The notes: generated by a model from the sequence alone, not told the origin. A stretch of DNA of 64,000 nt from an uncultured Collinsella sp. (GCA_900540895.1 UQHV01000009.1:18688-82687), one strand, 5' to 3'; numbered from the stretch's first letter, positions 48,911 through 58,357 are shown. Program-made: numbers and translations.

Positions 48911-50006
48911 GGTCGATGAGCTTGCGGGCAACGCGGCGGTCGTGCGCCCCGAGCGCCTCGCTTGTCGTCACATGGGCGACAATCTCGCGCTCGACGATGC
49001 CCTCTTCCTCGCCTTCGGTAGACGAGGTCTCGACGGCGACGGTGTAGTCCTTAAAGCCCGGTAGCACCGCCGCAAGCTCGCGCGTGGTTTCGGTGACGCC
49101 GTAGCCGTCCTGCACGCCGGCCTGCGCCGAGCCAATGGACCCCGCGGTCATAACGATGCAGGGGATGGCAAAGATCACCGTGCCCACGATGATGTGGCGG
49201 CGCACCTTGCGCGATAGCTCGTTGACCTCGGCGTTTTCTTCAGCAGTCACAATACCGTCGCCGTTCAGGTCGCGCTTGAGCGGCACGCGCAAAAGAAGCA
49301 GCACGGCTTCGGCAGCCAGTGCGATAAAGACCACGTTGATGCCAAACTCATAAAGCGCCGAGAGAAACAGTGACCCGCTTGCGATGGCGATGCCATAGCC
49401 CGCCGCGCACAGGGGCGGCATGAGCGCGGTCGCCACGGCCACGCCGGCGATGAGCGTGGCGGGTTCCTGGTCGCGCGAGTTGCCCAGGCCACCCGCAAAG
49501 CCGCCCGCGAGCGCGACGGCAAGGTCCCACACAGTCGGTGTCGAATTGTCGATGATGGCGGCCGTGGTGGTGCCAAGGGGCGAGAGCTTAAAGTACAACG
49601 TGGACGTGACCAGGCAAAAGACCATCTGCAGCGCGAGGCCGGCGACGGCCTCAAGGGTGATCTCGCGGTCGAGCGTGGCGATGCCGTATGCCATGGCAAG
49701 GACCGAGCCCATGAGCGGGCAGATGAGCATGGCGCCTACAATGGCGATATCCGAGTCGATATCGAGGCCGATGCTCGCGATCAACATGGCAATGATCAAG
49801 ATGCATAAGTGTGAGCCAGTCAGGCGCGCCCCGTTTACAAAGCGCTTGCGAATCACGTGATAGGGCGCGCGTCCCTCGCGAATGTTGAATGCCCGCTTTA
49901 GAAAGCGGCTTGCGTTCTCCATGGCCTCGCTGTGGGCGGGGCGGATGCCATGGCGCCGATGATGGCGCTCGCGCAGTCGCTTGAGCTGTTGTTTATCGAG
50001 TTCCAT
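48867..50006 (-). CDS. DUF389 membrane protein
   Basis: A 379-residue membrane protein. The cytoplasmic N-terminus is Arg/His-rich, then about eight helices follow with the DUF389 signatures GAMLICPLMGSVLAMAYG near residue 90 and ATLIAGVAVATALMPPL near 185. A soluble C-terminal domain (~295-379) completes it. The function of DUF389 is unsettled. I chose the ATG at 50006 after GAGGTGGAC; a GTG at 50012 is possible. Its 3' end runs into the truncated lipoprotein gene from the other strand, so the junction near 48860-48910 looks like the edge of a deletion. Confidence 0.85.
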   Translation of the reverse strand: MELDKQQLKRLRERHHRRHGIRPAHSEAMENASRFLKRAFNIREGRAPYHVIRKRFVNGARLTGSHLCILIIAMLIASIGLDIDSDIAIVGAMLICPLMGSVLAMAYGIATLDREITLEAVAGLALQMVFCLVTSTLYFKLSPLGTTTAAIIDNSTPTVWDLAVALAGGFAGGLGNSRDQEPATLIAGVAVATALMPPLCAAGYGIAIASGSLFLSALYEFGINVVFIALAAEAVLLLLRVPLKRDLNGDGIVTAEENAEVNELSRKVRRHIIVGTVIFAIPCIVMTAGSIGSAQAGVQDGYGVTETTRELAAVLPGFKDYTVAVETSSTEGEEEGIVEREIVAHVTTSEALGAHDRRVARKLIDLNVPELDRVEFDVK

Positions 50007-50162
50007 GTCCACCTCGTATTGCCGTAGGAACGCGGGTGCGTTCGCAGCATGTACTCTACACCGTGACGGGCGGGGCGGTCATCTTGACATGGAACTTAGG
50101 CGAGCAGGCAAAGGAAGACACGCCACATACAAGTACTGCCGAGGGTTTCGGCAGATACAAAA

Positions 50163-50195
50163 AGCGCGGGGCCGGATGGTCTCCGACCCCGCGCT
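50163..50195 (-). terminator. Terminator after the OPT transporter gene
   Basis: AGCGCGGGG-CCGGA (50163-50176) pairs with TCCGACCCCGCGCT (50182-50195), one mismatch; on the minus strand it is followed by TTTTTGT. It starts 26 bases after the stop. Confidence 0.85.
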
Positions 50196-50220
50196 CTGCA
50201 CGGGTGCGTTGTTGTTTGGT

Positions 50221-51924
50221 TTAGCCCAGCAGGCTCAGGCCAACAGAGACAAACGCCAGGATAACGCCGACGATGGACTCGCCACCGAGCAGGCCGCTGG
50301 CGACAACCAGGCCCTGCTCCTGGAAGGCGGCATCCTTGGCGGTCTTCTCCTCGTCCGAAAGACCGGCGTTGGCATCGCGGTGGGCTGCCCACTTGTCGTA
50401 GGCGAGCTTGACGCAGGAGCCCAGGAAGGCCGTGAGCGACATGTAGAACGGCAGGTACACGCCCAGGCCGATCATCATGGCCGGAATGCCGAGCCAGTAC
50501 ATGACGATGCCGGCGATAAAGCCGCCCGCAAACCACGGCACGCTCGGGATGCCCGAGACCATGGTGGCGACCACGCTTGCCTGTGCGGCCACAAAACTCT
50601 TGTCGGGGCCAAAGGCGTCCGGACCATAGGCGGTGACGAGCGCGACCATGACGGCGGCGGCGACCAGGGCGCCCACGATGCCGCCAATGGCCTGGCCGAC
50701 CCACTGCGCGCGCGGGTTGGTGCCCAGCACGGCGCCGGCCTTAAAGTCGTTCATGACGTCGCCCGCAAGGCCGCACGCCACGGCCACGATGCCGGCGATA
50801 AAGAACAGCTTGACCTGAGCGAGCTGCGCGAAGGCGGCAACGATGAGCATGACGATGAGGCCGAAGATCTCCATGGGGTCGATGCCCGTCTGGCCGCAGC
50901 TCTGCGCGCTCATGATGGTGGTGACAAAGGTGAACAGCGTGACGATGACGGCCGGAACGGGGCCAAGGTCGAGCACGATGGCGATGATCACGGCGATGGC
51001 GGCAGCGCCCAGGCCGATGATACCGGCGTCGAGTTTAAGGGAGCCCGAGATGAGCGACTGCTCGTCGGTGTCGGTGGAGCTGTCGGCGGCGAGGCCGCGG
51101 ACGATACCGGCGACCTGCGGAAGGATGTCCTTGAGGACGACGGCGACGCCAAAGCCCATCATGAGGCCCATACCCAGGGACTTGACGATGCCCTGTGCGG
51201 TCATAACGTCAAACAGACCGGCAGCGGTGCCGCCGACGATGATGCCAAAATTGCCCAGCAGCGCGCCGGCAAACCAGAACGCGACGGGGGCGAAGCCCAC
51301 CAAAAAGCCGATGGACAGCAACATGGGCGAGTTGTAGATGGCAAAGGTCACGCCGGGGATATTGAGCGTGCACAGCATGCTGGGCACAATGCCCAGAGCG
51401 TCGCGCAGCACGCTGTAGATGCCGGCGATGGCCATGGAGCCAAAGAGCTGCTTGCCGGTCTTGCCGCCGGCCTCGGTCGCGCGCAGGGTCTGAGCTGCGG
51501 CGTTGCCGGTGGGGAACTCAAGCGCGGCGTCCACGATAAAGTGACGGTGGATGAGTGCCGTGGCCAGCAGGCCTAGGATAGTGCCGGCGAGTGCCACGAT
51601 AAACATGTCGAGCCAACTGATCTGGTCGGCATAGCCCAGCATCCAGGCGCCCGGGATGGTAAACGCCAGACCGCCAGCGACCATGGCGCCTGCGGACATG
51701 ATGGTGTGGGTGACGTTGGCCTCGTTGAGGCTGGCGTTGCCCATGAGCTTCAGGAAGAACAGCGAAATGACGGCAGCGAAAATGATCGGCCAGGGGAGGG
51801 CGCCCATCTTGAGGGCGGTGTAGGCCGAGCTTGCCGTGATGATCACGCAGCCAAGGACGCCGATGACGACGCCGCGCAGCGTGAGTTGCCCGCGCATCGA
51901 AGCGCGGTTCGAGGGATTGCTCAT
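50221..51924 (-). CDS. OPT family oligopeptide/metal transporter
   Basis: A 567-residue integral membrane protein with about 14-16 hydrophobic helices and the OPT pattern: LTLRGVVIGVLGCVIITAS near the start, NEANVTHTIMSAGAMVAGG near residue 70, and a second half from ~residue 320 with CGQTGIDPMEIFGL. Bacterial OPT proteins import oligopeptides or metal-chelate compounds by proton coupling. The gene stands alone; nothing nearby tells the substrate. A strong ribosome binding site (AAAGGAG) lies ahead of the ATG at 51924. Confidence 0.9.
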   Translation of the reverse strand: MSNPSNRASMRGQLTLRGVVIGVLGCVIITASSAYTALKMGALPWPIIFAAVISLFFLKLMGNASLNEANVTHTIMSAGAMVAGGLAFTIPGAWMLGYADQISWLDMFIVALAGTILGLLATALIHRHFIVDAALEFPTGNAAAQTLRATEAGGKTGKQLFGSMAIAGIYSVLRDALGIVPSMLCTLNIPGVTFAIYNSPMLLSIGFLVGFAPVAFWFAGALLGNFGIIVGGTAAGLFDVMTAQGIVKSLGMGLMMGFGVAVVLKDILPQVAGIVRGLAADSSTDTDEQSLISGSLKLDAGIIGLGAAAIAVIIAIVLDLGPVPAVIVTLFTFVTTIMSAQSCGQTGIDPMEIFGLIVMLIVAAFAQLAQVKLFFIAGIVAVACGLAGDVMNDFKAGAVLGTNPRAQWVGQAIGGIVGALVAAAVMVALVTAYGPDAFGPDKSFVAAQASVVATMVSGIPSVPWFAGGFIAGIVMYWLGIPAMMIGLGVYLPFYMSLTAFLGSCVKLAYDKWAAHRDANAGLSDEEKTAKDAAFQEQGLVVASGLLGGESIVGVILAFVSVGLSLLG

Positions 51925-52116
51925 ATAAAACTCCTTTGCGTATATCCGCTTCCCCCGGGAGCGCCGTTACGGATACGGCGCGGGAAGTCGGGTTACCAAG
52001 GGCCGCCGCGTGAGCTCGCAAACGACCGCGCACCAGTATAGCCGCAAGCTAGTCATTTTGGGATGACTGGTTTAGGTAGGCGATATACTGCTGGGCAGAC
52101 GAAAGGAGCGCCGACG

Positions 52117-52968
52117 ATGCTTAATGGGTGCGCATATATATTGACGGTCGACGTGGGCAACACGTTCATTCGCTTTGGCCTGTTTGCAGAGGATTCGGCC
52201 GCGGCGCAGGAATGTCCGCTTGCGACGTGCGAGATCACCACGCCGTCGAGCATCACGGCAGACGAGGCGCGCATGCGTCTCGTGCAGGTCATGGCCGCAC
52301 TGGCGGCCGATGCGGGCATGCCGGGCGCGCTTGTGTCCACGGCTGCTGTGCTGAGCTGCGTGGTCCCGGCGCTCGAGCGCCCGTGGAAGGCGGCACTTTC
52401 CCGTACCTGCACGGGGCGCGTGCTCACGGTGGGGCCGGGACTTAAGACCGGCATGCCCGTGCACTACGATGACCCGGCCGAGATCGGTCCCGACCGCATC
52501 GCCGACGCCGTGGCTGCCCGCGCCGTCTACGGCTCGCCGTGCATTGTGATCGACCTGGGCACGACGACCAATATCGAGGTCATCGACGCACACGGCACCT
52601 TTGTCGGCGGCGTTATCGCGCCGGGGCTGGCGCTCGGCGCCCGTTCGCTCTCGGCCGCTGCGGCGCGCCTGCCTCAAGTTGAGCCCTCGGCGCCGACACA
52701 CGTCATCGGCCGTAACACGCGTGAGGCCATGCGCTCGGGCGTGGTTCTGGGCGAGGTGGCACGCATCGACGGCATGCTCGACATGGTGCTCGCCGAGATG
52801 CGTGCGACCAAGGCCGCGGGGGAGGGCGATGTGCCCATCGTCATTACCGGCGACGATGCCGAGGCGCTTGCGGCGCTGGTCGGCCATAGCCTGACGGTCG
52901 ACGATGCGCTGACGCTGCGGGGCCTCGCCGAGCTCTACCACATCAACCAAAAGCCCCGCCGCGCGTAG
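52117..52968 (+). CDS. coaX: Type III pantothenate kinase
   Basis: First step of coenzyme A synthesis, phosphorylation of pantothenate. ASKHA-fold, 283 residues. The phosphate-1 loop DVGNTFIRFGLF is near residue 12, EIGPDRIADAVAA near 125, VIDLGTTTNIEVID near 145 and GGVIAPGLALG near 165. The start ATG at 52117 has AAAGGAG upstream; the open frame extends 18 codons further 5' without support. dCMP deaminase follows after 83 bases. Confidence 0.93.
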   Translation: MLNGCAYILTVDVGNTFIRFGLFAEDSAAAQECPLATCEITTPSSITADEARMRLVQVMAALAADAGMPGALVSTAAVLSCVVPALERPWKAALSRTCTGRVLTVGPGLKTGMPVHYDDPAEIGPDRIADAVAARAVYGSPCIVIDLGTTTNIEVIDAHGTFVGGVIAPGLALGARSLSAAAARLPQVEPSAPTHVIGRNTREAMRSGVVLGEVARIDGMLDMVLAEMRATKAAGEGDVPIVITGDDAEALAALVGHSLTVDDALTLRGLAELYHINQKPRRA

Positions 52969-53051
52969 CGATGGGGGCAATGGGACAAAAACGTCTCCAC
53001 CTTCCACCTGCTACAATGGGTCAAACTATTGCGATTTCGGAGGTGTCTGCC

Positions 53052-53576
53052 ATGTCGGACGATCTTCATCAAACCGCGTCGGGCAAGCGCCGCGACGTTA
53101 TTAGCTGGGATGAGTTCTTTATGAGCGTGGCCATCGCCGCGCAGCGCCGCAGTAAGGACCCCAACACGCAGGTGGGCGCGTGCATCGCCAGCACCAACCA
53201 CCGCATCCTTTCGGTGGGCTACAACGGTACGCCCTCGGCGCTCAACGACGACTTTTTCCCGTGGGGCACGAGCGATGACCCGCTGCAGGACAAGCATAAC
53301 TACGTAGTCCATGCCGAGGCCAACGCCGTGCTCAACTATCGCGGCTCGCTCAAAGACCTTGAGGGTTCCACGGTCTACGTCACGCTGTTCCCGTGCCACG
53401 ACTGCGCCAAGATCCTGGCACAGGTGGGTGTGGGCGAGGTCGTCTACCTGGACAATAAGTATGCCGACACCGATGACGGCCGTATCAGCCGCCGCATTCT
53501 CGACTCCTGCGGCATCAGCTACCGCCAGGTCATCGTCGATGTCCAGATTGGTACCGGGGGACAAGCTCAGCAGTAA
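53052..53576 (+). CDS. dCMP deaminase (ComEB-like)
   Basis: Zinc-dependent deaminase of 174 residues that converts dCMP to dUMP for thymidylate synthesis. The zinc site is His87-Ala-Glu89 plus PCHDC with Cys115 and Cys118; VGYNGTPS near residue 56 is the substrate loop. The start ATG at 53052 has GGAGG 8 bases upstream, within a longer open frame. Relatives in Gram-positives are called ComEB from their place in a competence locus; no competence genes are seen here. Confidence 0.92.
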   Translation: MSDDLHQTASGKRRDVISWDEFFMSVAIAAQRRSKDPNTQVGACIASTNHRILSVGYNGTPSALNDDFFPWGTSDDPLQDKHNYVVHAEANAVLNYRGSLKDLEGSTVYVTLFPCHDCAKILAQVGVGEVVYLDNKYADTDDGRISRRILDSCGISYRQVIVDVQIGTGGQAQQ

Positions 53577-53579
53577 TAT

Positions 53580-53606
53580 GCGTTGTCGCTATCTGGCGAC
53601 GAACGC
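53580..53606. other. Hairpin after the dCMP deaminase gene
   Basis: GCGTT-GTCGC (53580-53589) pairs with GCGAC-G-AACGC (53596-53606), with one bulged base. It starts right after the stop codon; without a T-run it is a weak terminator candidate. Confidence 0.4.
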
Positions 53607-53747
53607 AGCTCAAAGAGCCCCGTCCCAAATTGACTACTCGTGAAAGTCGCGTCTGCGCGCATGGACGGCTCGTGAGCGGGTACATGGCTGTAGTAACATA
53701 GCTTCTGTCCGCGGGCGTGCCCGCGTTATTGTGAGAAAGGAGCCCCT

Positions 53748-54026
53748 GTGGCTGTTAACGAAGAGCTGCTTAAGAAGGTTCTTGAAGAGATTCGCCCCAA
53801 CCTGCAGGCCGACGGCGGCGATATGGAGTATGTGGGCGTCGACGACGAGGGCGTCGTTAAGCTGGAACTGCAGGGCGCTTGCGCCGGCTGTCCCATGAGC
53901 TCGCTGACCCTTTCCATGGGTATCGAGCGCATCCTGAAGGAGCACGTGCCCGGCGTTACCCGCGTCGAGCAGGTCAATGCTTCCGGCGAGGCCGAGGACC
54001 TGTACGACGAGTACGCGCCGTTCTAA
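53748..54026 (+). CDS. NifU-like C-terminal domain protein
   Basis: A 92-residue protein that is just the NifU/Nfu C-terminal domain, with Cys45-x-x-Cys48 in GACAGCPMSS. Such proteins carry and hand on [4Fe-4S] clusters. LQADGGDMEYVGV near the start is the family pattern. It starts at the GTG at 53748 with AAAGGAG upstream. Fe-S protein genes in this window (radical SAM, activase) are possible clients, but no isc/suf genes are adjacent. Confidence 0.92.
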   Translation: MAVNEELLKKVLEEIRPNLQADGGDMEYVGVDDEGVVKLELQGACAGCPMSSLTLSMGIERILKEHVPGVTRVEQVNASGEAEDLYDEYAPF

Positions 54027-54075
54027 GATGCGAAAGCTGCGGACGGTACGCTCCGCATAGACGTTACGTCCAAAT

Positions 54076-54108
54076 ATGCGGCTGCGAGCGCAAGGCCCGC
54101 GGCCGCAT
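54076..54108 (+). terminator. Hairpin between the NifU-like gene and lgt
   Basis: ATGCGGC (54076-54082) pairs with GCCGCAT (54102-54108), followed by TTGTATG. A further TGCGGA/TCCGCA hairpin stands at 54037-54056. Either may end the NifU-like transcript. Confidence 0.5.
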
Positions 54109-54134
54109 TTGTATGTAGGGAGCAGGGGATCGAT

Positions 54135-54956
54135 ATGCTCAACGACCTCTACCATATGCTTGATCCCGTCGCGATCTCGGCGGGCCCCATCACCATCTAC
54201 TGGTACGGTCTGGCCTACGTGGTCGGCGCTCTGCTCACGGCGGTCGTTATGTACCGCACGCAACGTCGTTGGGGCTTCGACATTACGATTGATGACCTGA
54301 CGAGCGTCGTGGTCGGCGCGGTCTTTGGCCTTATTATCGGCGCGCGCCTGTTTTACGTCGTCTTTTACGGTGATGGCTACTATTTGGCCCACCCGCTCGA
54401 GATCTTTGCCACCAACGAGGGAGGCATGAGCTTCCACGGTGGCCTGGTGGGCGGCATCTTGGGCGGCATCATCGTGTGCCGCATGTATAAGCTCGACGCC
54501 TGGACCATCGCCGACCTTGCTGTGATCGGTGCTCCGCTGGCGCTGTGCCTGGGACGTTGCGCCAATTTCGTCAACGGCGAGCTGTGGGGTAAGCCGACCG
54601 ATCTGCCCTGGGGCGTGGTCTTTGGCGGCACTGCGGGCGATATGCCGCGCCATCCCTCCCAGCTCTACGAGGCGTTTCTTGAGGGCGTCGTACTCTTCTG
54701 TATTTTGCAGGTGCTCAGCCGCAAAAAGCCGCTACTGCCCCAGGGTACGTTTATGGGCGTGTTCGTGATGGGGTACGGCATCGTCCGCTTTCTCGTTGAG
54801 TTCGTGCGCGTGCCCGATGCCCAGCTGGGTTATCTGTTGGGCGGCGTCATCACCATGGGCCAGCTGCTGAGTTTGCCGCTCGTGATCGCCGGTCTGGCGC
54901 TCATCATCTTCGCCCGACACCGCAATCGCCCCCAGCGCATCTACCTCGACGCCTAA
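54135..54956 (+). CDS. lgt: Prolipoprotein diacylglyceryl transferase
   Basis: Seven-helix membrane enzyme that attaches diacylglycerol to the lipobox cysteine of prolipoproteins. It has 273 residues. The family signature GRCANFVNGELWGKPTDLPW is near residue 140 with the essential Arg; SFHGGLVGGILGG (His region) near 100 and YGIVRFLVEFVR near 215 also match. It would process lipoproteins such as the amino acid-binding protein at 36236. The ATG at 54135 is chosen; a GGGACAGG repeat follows the stop. Confidence 0.94.
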   Translation: MLNDLYHMLDPVAISAGPITIYWYGLAYVVGALLTAVVMYRTQRRWGFDITIDDLTSVVVGAVFGLIIGARLFYVVFYGDGYYLAHPLEIFATNEGGMSFHGGLVGGILGGIIVCRMYKLDAWTIADLAVIGAPLALCLGRCANFVNGELWGKPTDLPWGVVFGGTAGDMPRHPSQLYEAFLEGVVLFCILQVLSRKKPLLPQGTFMGVFVMGYGIVRFLVEFVRVPDAQLGYLLGGVITMGQLLSLPLVIAGLALIIFARHRNRPQRIYLDA

Positions 54957-54962
54957 CCAAGG

Positions 54963-54996
54963 CCACCACAAAGGGGACAGGCACCTTTGTGGTGGT
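54963..54996 (+). repeat. GGGACAGG repeat after lgt
   Basis: CCACCACAAAGG (54963-54974) and CCTTTGTGGTGG (54984-54995) form a perfect 12-base dyad around GGACAGGCA. This is the most symmetric copy of the family in the window. Confidence 0.8.
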
Positions 54997-55036
54997 CTTG
55001 CCGAGTTTGATAGGTTTCTAGAAAGGCTTTCGGACT

Positions 55037-57220
55037 GTGAAGGATTCCGACCTCTCCACAACGGCTGCGCGCGACGCTGCCCGCATCGTCTGGTTTAAGC
55101 GCTATCCCGCCAAGCAGACCCTCATCGCATTTTTGCTCGCGCTGTTGGCGACCACGGCGTTTTCCATCGATCCCGCCCCGGTGTCGAGCAACGCGGTCTT
55201 GGCGATTGACCCCAAAGCCTCGGGCATGCTGTACGTGTGCTACGAGGTGCTCCTCTCGTTTGCCGGCCATACCGACGCGGTCATGCTGCTTGCGCTTGCC
55301 TGCCTGCTCACGCTGCCGTTTCGCTACGTATTCTTTGGCCGCGGCGACGCTTGGCGTCCCTCGGTGATCCTTCCGTCGCTGTTCTTTGCCGTCTGCATGG
55401 TGTTTGGCCGCAGCTACGACCTCACCGATTCGGCCGAGATCGTGCTCGGCGACAAGGCCCGCATTATCTGTGCCTGGATAGGCGGTGCGGGCTGGATGCT
55501 CTTGGCGGTTGTTGCTTTCTACCTGGCTTTTGAGTGTCTAGATTGGTTGAGCTCTCGGCGCATTCCGTTTTCCGAAGCGCACTTTGGCCGCGTATGGCGT
55601 GTGGCTCACGCCGTGCTCTCGGTCCATCCCTTTGCCGGGCCCTTCCTGGTGCTTATGGTCGCCTGGGCGCCCACGCTCATCGCTTCGCTGCCCGGCCTTT
55701 TTATGGGAGATACGGGTGCGCAGATTCGCCAGTGGTTCAACTACCCCAACGGCACGAGTGACTACCTGCGTCTGCTCAATCCCAATGTGTTGCTCAACGG
55801 ACATCATCCCGTGGTGCACACGGCTATCATCGGTTCGTGCGTCCAGCTGGGGCTTTCACTGTTCAACAGCGCCAACGCAGGTCTTGCCATCTACACCTGC
55901 GCTCAGTTCGTCATTACGGCCGCCTGCATGGCCTATTCCATCTCGTCGCTGCGCAAGCTGGGCGTGAGCCTGCCGGTCCGCGGCGTGATCTTGCTGTTCT
56001 TTGTGTTTATGCCGATGTTCTCTAACTACGCGGCGTTGCTCACCAAAGACGTGCTCTTTGCCGACGCGTTCTTGGTGCTGCTGGTACAGACCGTCAAGCT
56101 CGTGGCATGTGGCTTGCCCCGTCGTGATGCCAATGTCGAGCGAACGGGCGAGAAAGCCCCCGTGCTCTTTGCGCGCCACGACTGGCTGCTGCTTGCTCTG
56201 GGCGCCATGGGCTCCACGTTTCTGCGTAACGGCGGCCTGGTGTTTCCCCTGGCGGCATGCGTAATCGCGGCGGCGCTTTGCGCATGGGACGTGCATGTGG
56301 CTCGTCGTGCAGCCAAGCAGGCTGGTGCTGCGCCTTCGGGCGCCACCCCGCGTTTCCGCTGGGTGGGAGTTCTTGCGGTGCTTGCGCTCTGCCTTGCCTC
56401 TAATATGTACTTCACCAAGGTCTTTATGCCGGCACACGACATCACGCCTGGTTCCAAGCGCGAAATCCTCTCGATTCCGTTCCAGCAGACGGCTCGTTTT
56501 GTCCAAAAGCACGACGGCCTCAACTCGGGCGTCAACCCCACGGTTAAGGAGGACGGCACCATCGTGGAGGCTCCTTGCGACGGCTTGGTGACCGACGAAG
56601 AGCGTGCCGTGATCGACCGTGTGCTCAAGTACGAGAATCTGGGGCGCCGTTACAACCCGGATAAGTCGGACGCCGTCAAAAATTGCTTTAACGAGTACGC
56701 CTCGCAGGAGGACATCAAGGCTTATTTTGAGGTGTGGGCCCAGATGTTCAAAAAGGATCCCGAGTGCTATATCTCGGCGCTCATCAATAACTACTACGGC
56801 TACTTTTATCCGAGCGCCCGCGATGCGTGGGTCTACAGCACGGCGCGCAGTGCCGAGATTATGGCGAAGCCCGATAACCTCAAGTACTTTGACTTCCATC
56901 CGGTCGATAGCAAGGTCGTGCGCTGGTGCGACCACCTGATCAACCTGTATCGCGTGGCAGTACAACGCATCCCGTTTATCTCGCTCACCATGAGCTCGGC
57001 CACCTATGTGTGGATCATGATCGCCGTGGTGGTCTATCTGCTACGTCGTCATTCGTGGCGCGGGCTGGCCATTTGGGTGCCGCTGCTGGGCGTGCTCGCC
57101 GTGTGCCTGATCGGTCCCTGCAACGGCTCGACCTACATGCGCTACCTGTATCCGGTCATCGCCTGCATGCCCTTTGCCATCGGCGCCACCATCACCCGCA
57201 GCGACCTCCTCTGGTCCTAA
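55037..57220 (+). CDS. DUF6020 family polytopic membrane protein
   Basis: A 727-residue membrane protein with about 12 helices and two large external loops. The first, after LPGLFMGDTGAQIRQWFNYP near residue 225, includes HHPVVHTAIIG, a pattern like GT-C glycosyltransferase-type membrane enzymes. This matches DUF6020. A second external segment covers ~480-620. A role in cell-envelope polysaccharide or lipid-linked sugar transfer is inference from the fold type. The start is a GTG at 55037 with AAAGG upstream. Confidence 0.7.
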   Translation: MKDSDLSTTAARDAARIVWFKRYPAKQTLIAFLLALLATTAFSIDPAPVSSNAVLAIDPKASGMLYVCYEVLLSFAGHTDAVMLLALACLLTLPFRYVFFGRGDAWRPSVILPSLFFAVCMVFGRSYDLTDSAEIVLGDKARIICAWIGGAGWMLLAVVAFYLAFECLDWLSSRRIPFSEAHFGRVWRVAHAVLSVHPFAGPFLVLMVAWAPTLIASLPGLFMGDTGAQIRQWFNYPNGTSDYLRLLNPNVLLNGHHPVVHTAIIGSCVQLGLSLFNSANAGLAIYTCAQFVITAACMAYSISSLRKLGVSLPVRGVILLFFVFMPMFSNYAALLTKDVLFADAFLVLLVQTVKLVACGLPRRDANVERTGEKAPVLFARHDWLLLALGAMGSTFLRNGGLVFPLAACVIAAALCAWDVHVARRAAKQAGAAPSGATPRFRWVGVLAVLALCLASNMYFTKVFMPAHDITPGSKREILSIPFQQTARFVQKHDGLNSGVNPTVKEDGTIVEAPCDGLVTDEERAVIDRVLKYENLGRRYNPDKSDAVKNCFNEYASQEDIKAYFEVWAQMFKKDPECYISALINNYYGYFYPSARDAWVYSTARSAEIMAKPDNLKYFDFHPVDSKVVRWCDHLINLYRVAVQRIPFISLTMSSATYVWIMIAVVVYLLRRHSWRGLAIWVPLLGVLAVCLIGPCNGSTYMRYLYPVIACMPFAIGATITRSDLLWS

Positions 57221-57255
57221 TTTGGTGCATTGGGGTCAGGTTGCTTTGCACCAAA
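57221..57255 (+). repeat. Short inverted repeat, GGGGTCAGG variant
   Basis: TTTGGTGCA (57221-57229) and TGCACCAAA (57247-57255) flank TTGGGGTCAGGTTGCTT. It resembles the GGGACAGG units in size, position directly after a stop codon and core, but the arms differ. Confidence 0.5.
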
Positions 57256-57385
57256 GGGTGGCATCATCACGACGCCTTCATTTTGGGGTTTATCTCGCAG
57301 GCCAGTAGGTATATCATAACGACGTTTGTTTATATTGCCCGAGCATCTGCGCTGGGCTTTAGGTCGAAACCGATAGGAGACACGT

Positions 57386-58192
57386 ATGTCCGGACACTCT
57401 AAGTGGGCCACAACCAAGCATCGTAAGGGCGCGCAGGACGCCAAGCGTTCCGCCCTCTTCTCCAAGCTGAGCCGCAACATCACCGTTGCTGCCCGTCTCG
57501 GCGGCGACCCGCTGCCTGAGAACAACGCCAGCCTCGCTGCTGCTGTTGCCAAGGCCAAGGCTCAGTCCATGCCCAAGGACAAGATCAAGTCCGCTATCGA
57601 CAAGGCCTTCGGTTCGGGTGCCGACGCCGCTGTCTACGAGAACATCGTGTACGAGGGCTACGGTCCCGCCGGTGTCGCCGTGTACGTTGACTGCCTGACC
57701 GACAACCGCAACCGTACCGCCGCTGATGTCCGTTCCGCCTTCTCCCACGCTGGTGGTAACCTGGGCACCTCGGGCTCCGTCGCCTTCCAGTTTGAGCGCA
57801 AGGGCCAGATCGTCGTCGCCAAGGAGATCCTGGACGAGAACGCCAAGAAGGAGACCATGATCGCCAACGGTCCTGCCGGTGACGAGGATGAGTTCATGAT
57901 GGCCATCGCCGAGGCCGGTGGCGAGGACTACGAGGACGCCGGCGAGGAGTGGATCGTCTGGACTACTGCCAACGAGGTCATGGCTGTCTCCAAGGCGCTC
58001 GAGGAGCAGGGCGTCCAGGTCAAGGGTTCCGAGACCACCATGGTCCCGACTACCCCGACCGAGGTCTCCGGCGCCGACGCCAAGAAGGTCCAGCGCCTTA
58101 TCGACCGTCTCGAGGAGCTCGACGACGTCCAGGACGTCTACAGCACCATGGACATGACCGACGAGGTCATCGCTGCCCTCGAGGAGGAGTAG
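57386..58192 (+). CDS. yebC: YebC/PmpR family protein
   Basis: A 268-residue member of the YebC/TACO1 family. The N-terminal GHSKWATTKHRKGAQDAKR is the hallmark, with the three-domain acidic remainder typical of the family. Recent work links YebC-type proteins to translation of proline-rich stretches, older work to transcription regulation. Codon use is strongly biased to GCC/GTC/AAG/GAG, suggesting high expression. A terminator follows. The proline-alanine tract encoded at 62397-62501 would be a natural client if the translation role holds. Confidence 0.93.
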   Translation: MSGHSKWATTKHRKGAQDAKRSALFSKLSRNITVAARLGGDPLPENNASLAAAVAKAKAQSMPKDKIKSAIDKAFGSGADAAVYENIVYEGYGPAGVAVYVDCLTDNRNRTAADVRSAFSHAGGNLGTSGSVAFQFERKGQIVVAKEILDENAKKETMIANGPAGDEDEFMMAIAEAGGEDYEDAGEEWIVWTTANEVMAVSKALEEQGVQVKGSETTMVPTTPTEVSGADAKKVQRLIDRLEELDDVQDVYSTMDMTDEVIAALEEE

Positions 58193-58261
58193 CGCCTGCA
58201 CGGGTTAAGCCGTGCATATCTGGGCATAATGAAGCGAGCATGCAAGCCTCGTGGAATAGAT

Positions 58262-58302
58262 GAGCCGGATCCGCGTGCGTATGGCACCGGACCCGGCTCT
58301 TT
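58262..58302 (+). terminator. Terminator after yebC
   Basis: GAGCCGG-A-TCCG (58262-58273) pairs with CGGACCCGGCTC (58288-58299), one mismatch, followed by TTTTAT. Confidence 0.8.
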
Positions 58303-58357
58303 TATAATGATGCGAATCGTTTTGCATTCTGTGGACCGAAACCTGAAGGGAGCGCGC

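Noticed and set aside
49981..51576. Open frame of 531 codons opposite the OPT transporter
   Set aside because: Antisense of a polytopic membrane protein; composition (Asp, His, Gly, Ala) is typical of such shadows.
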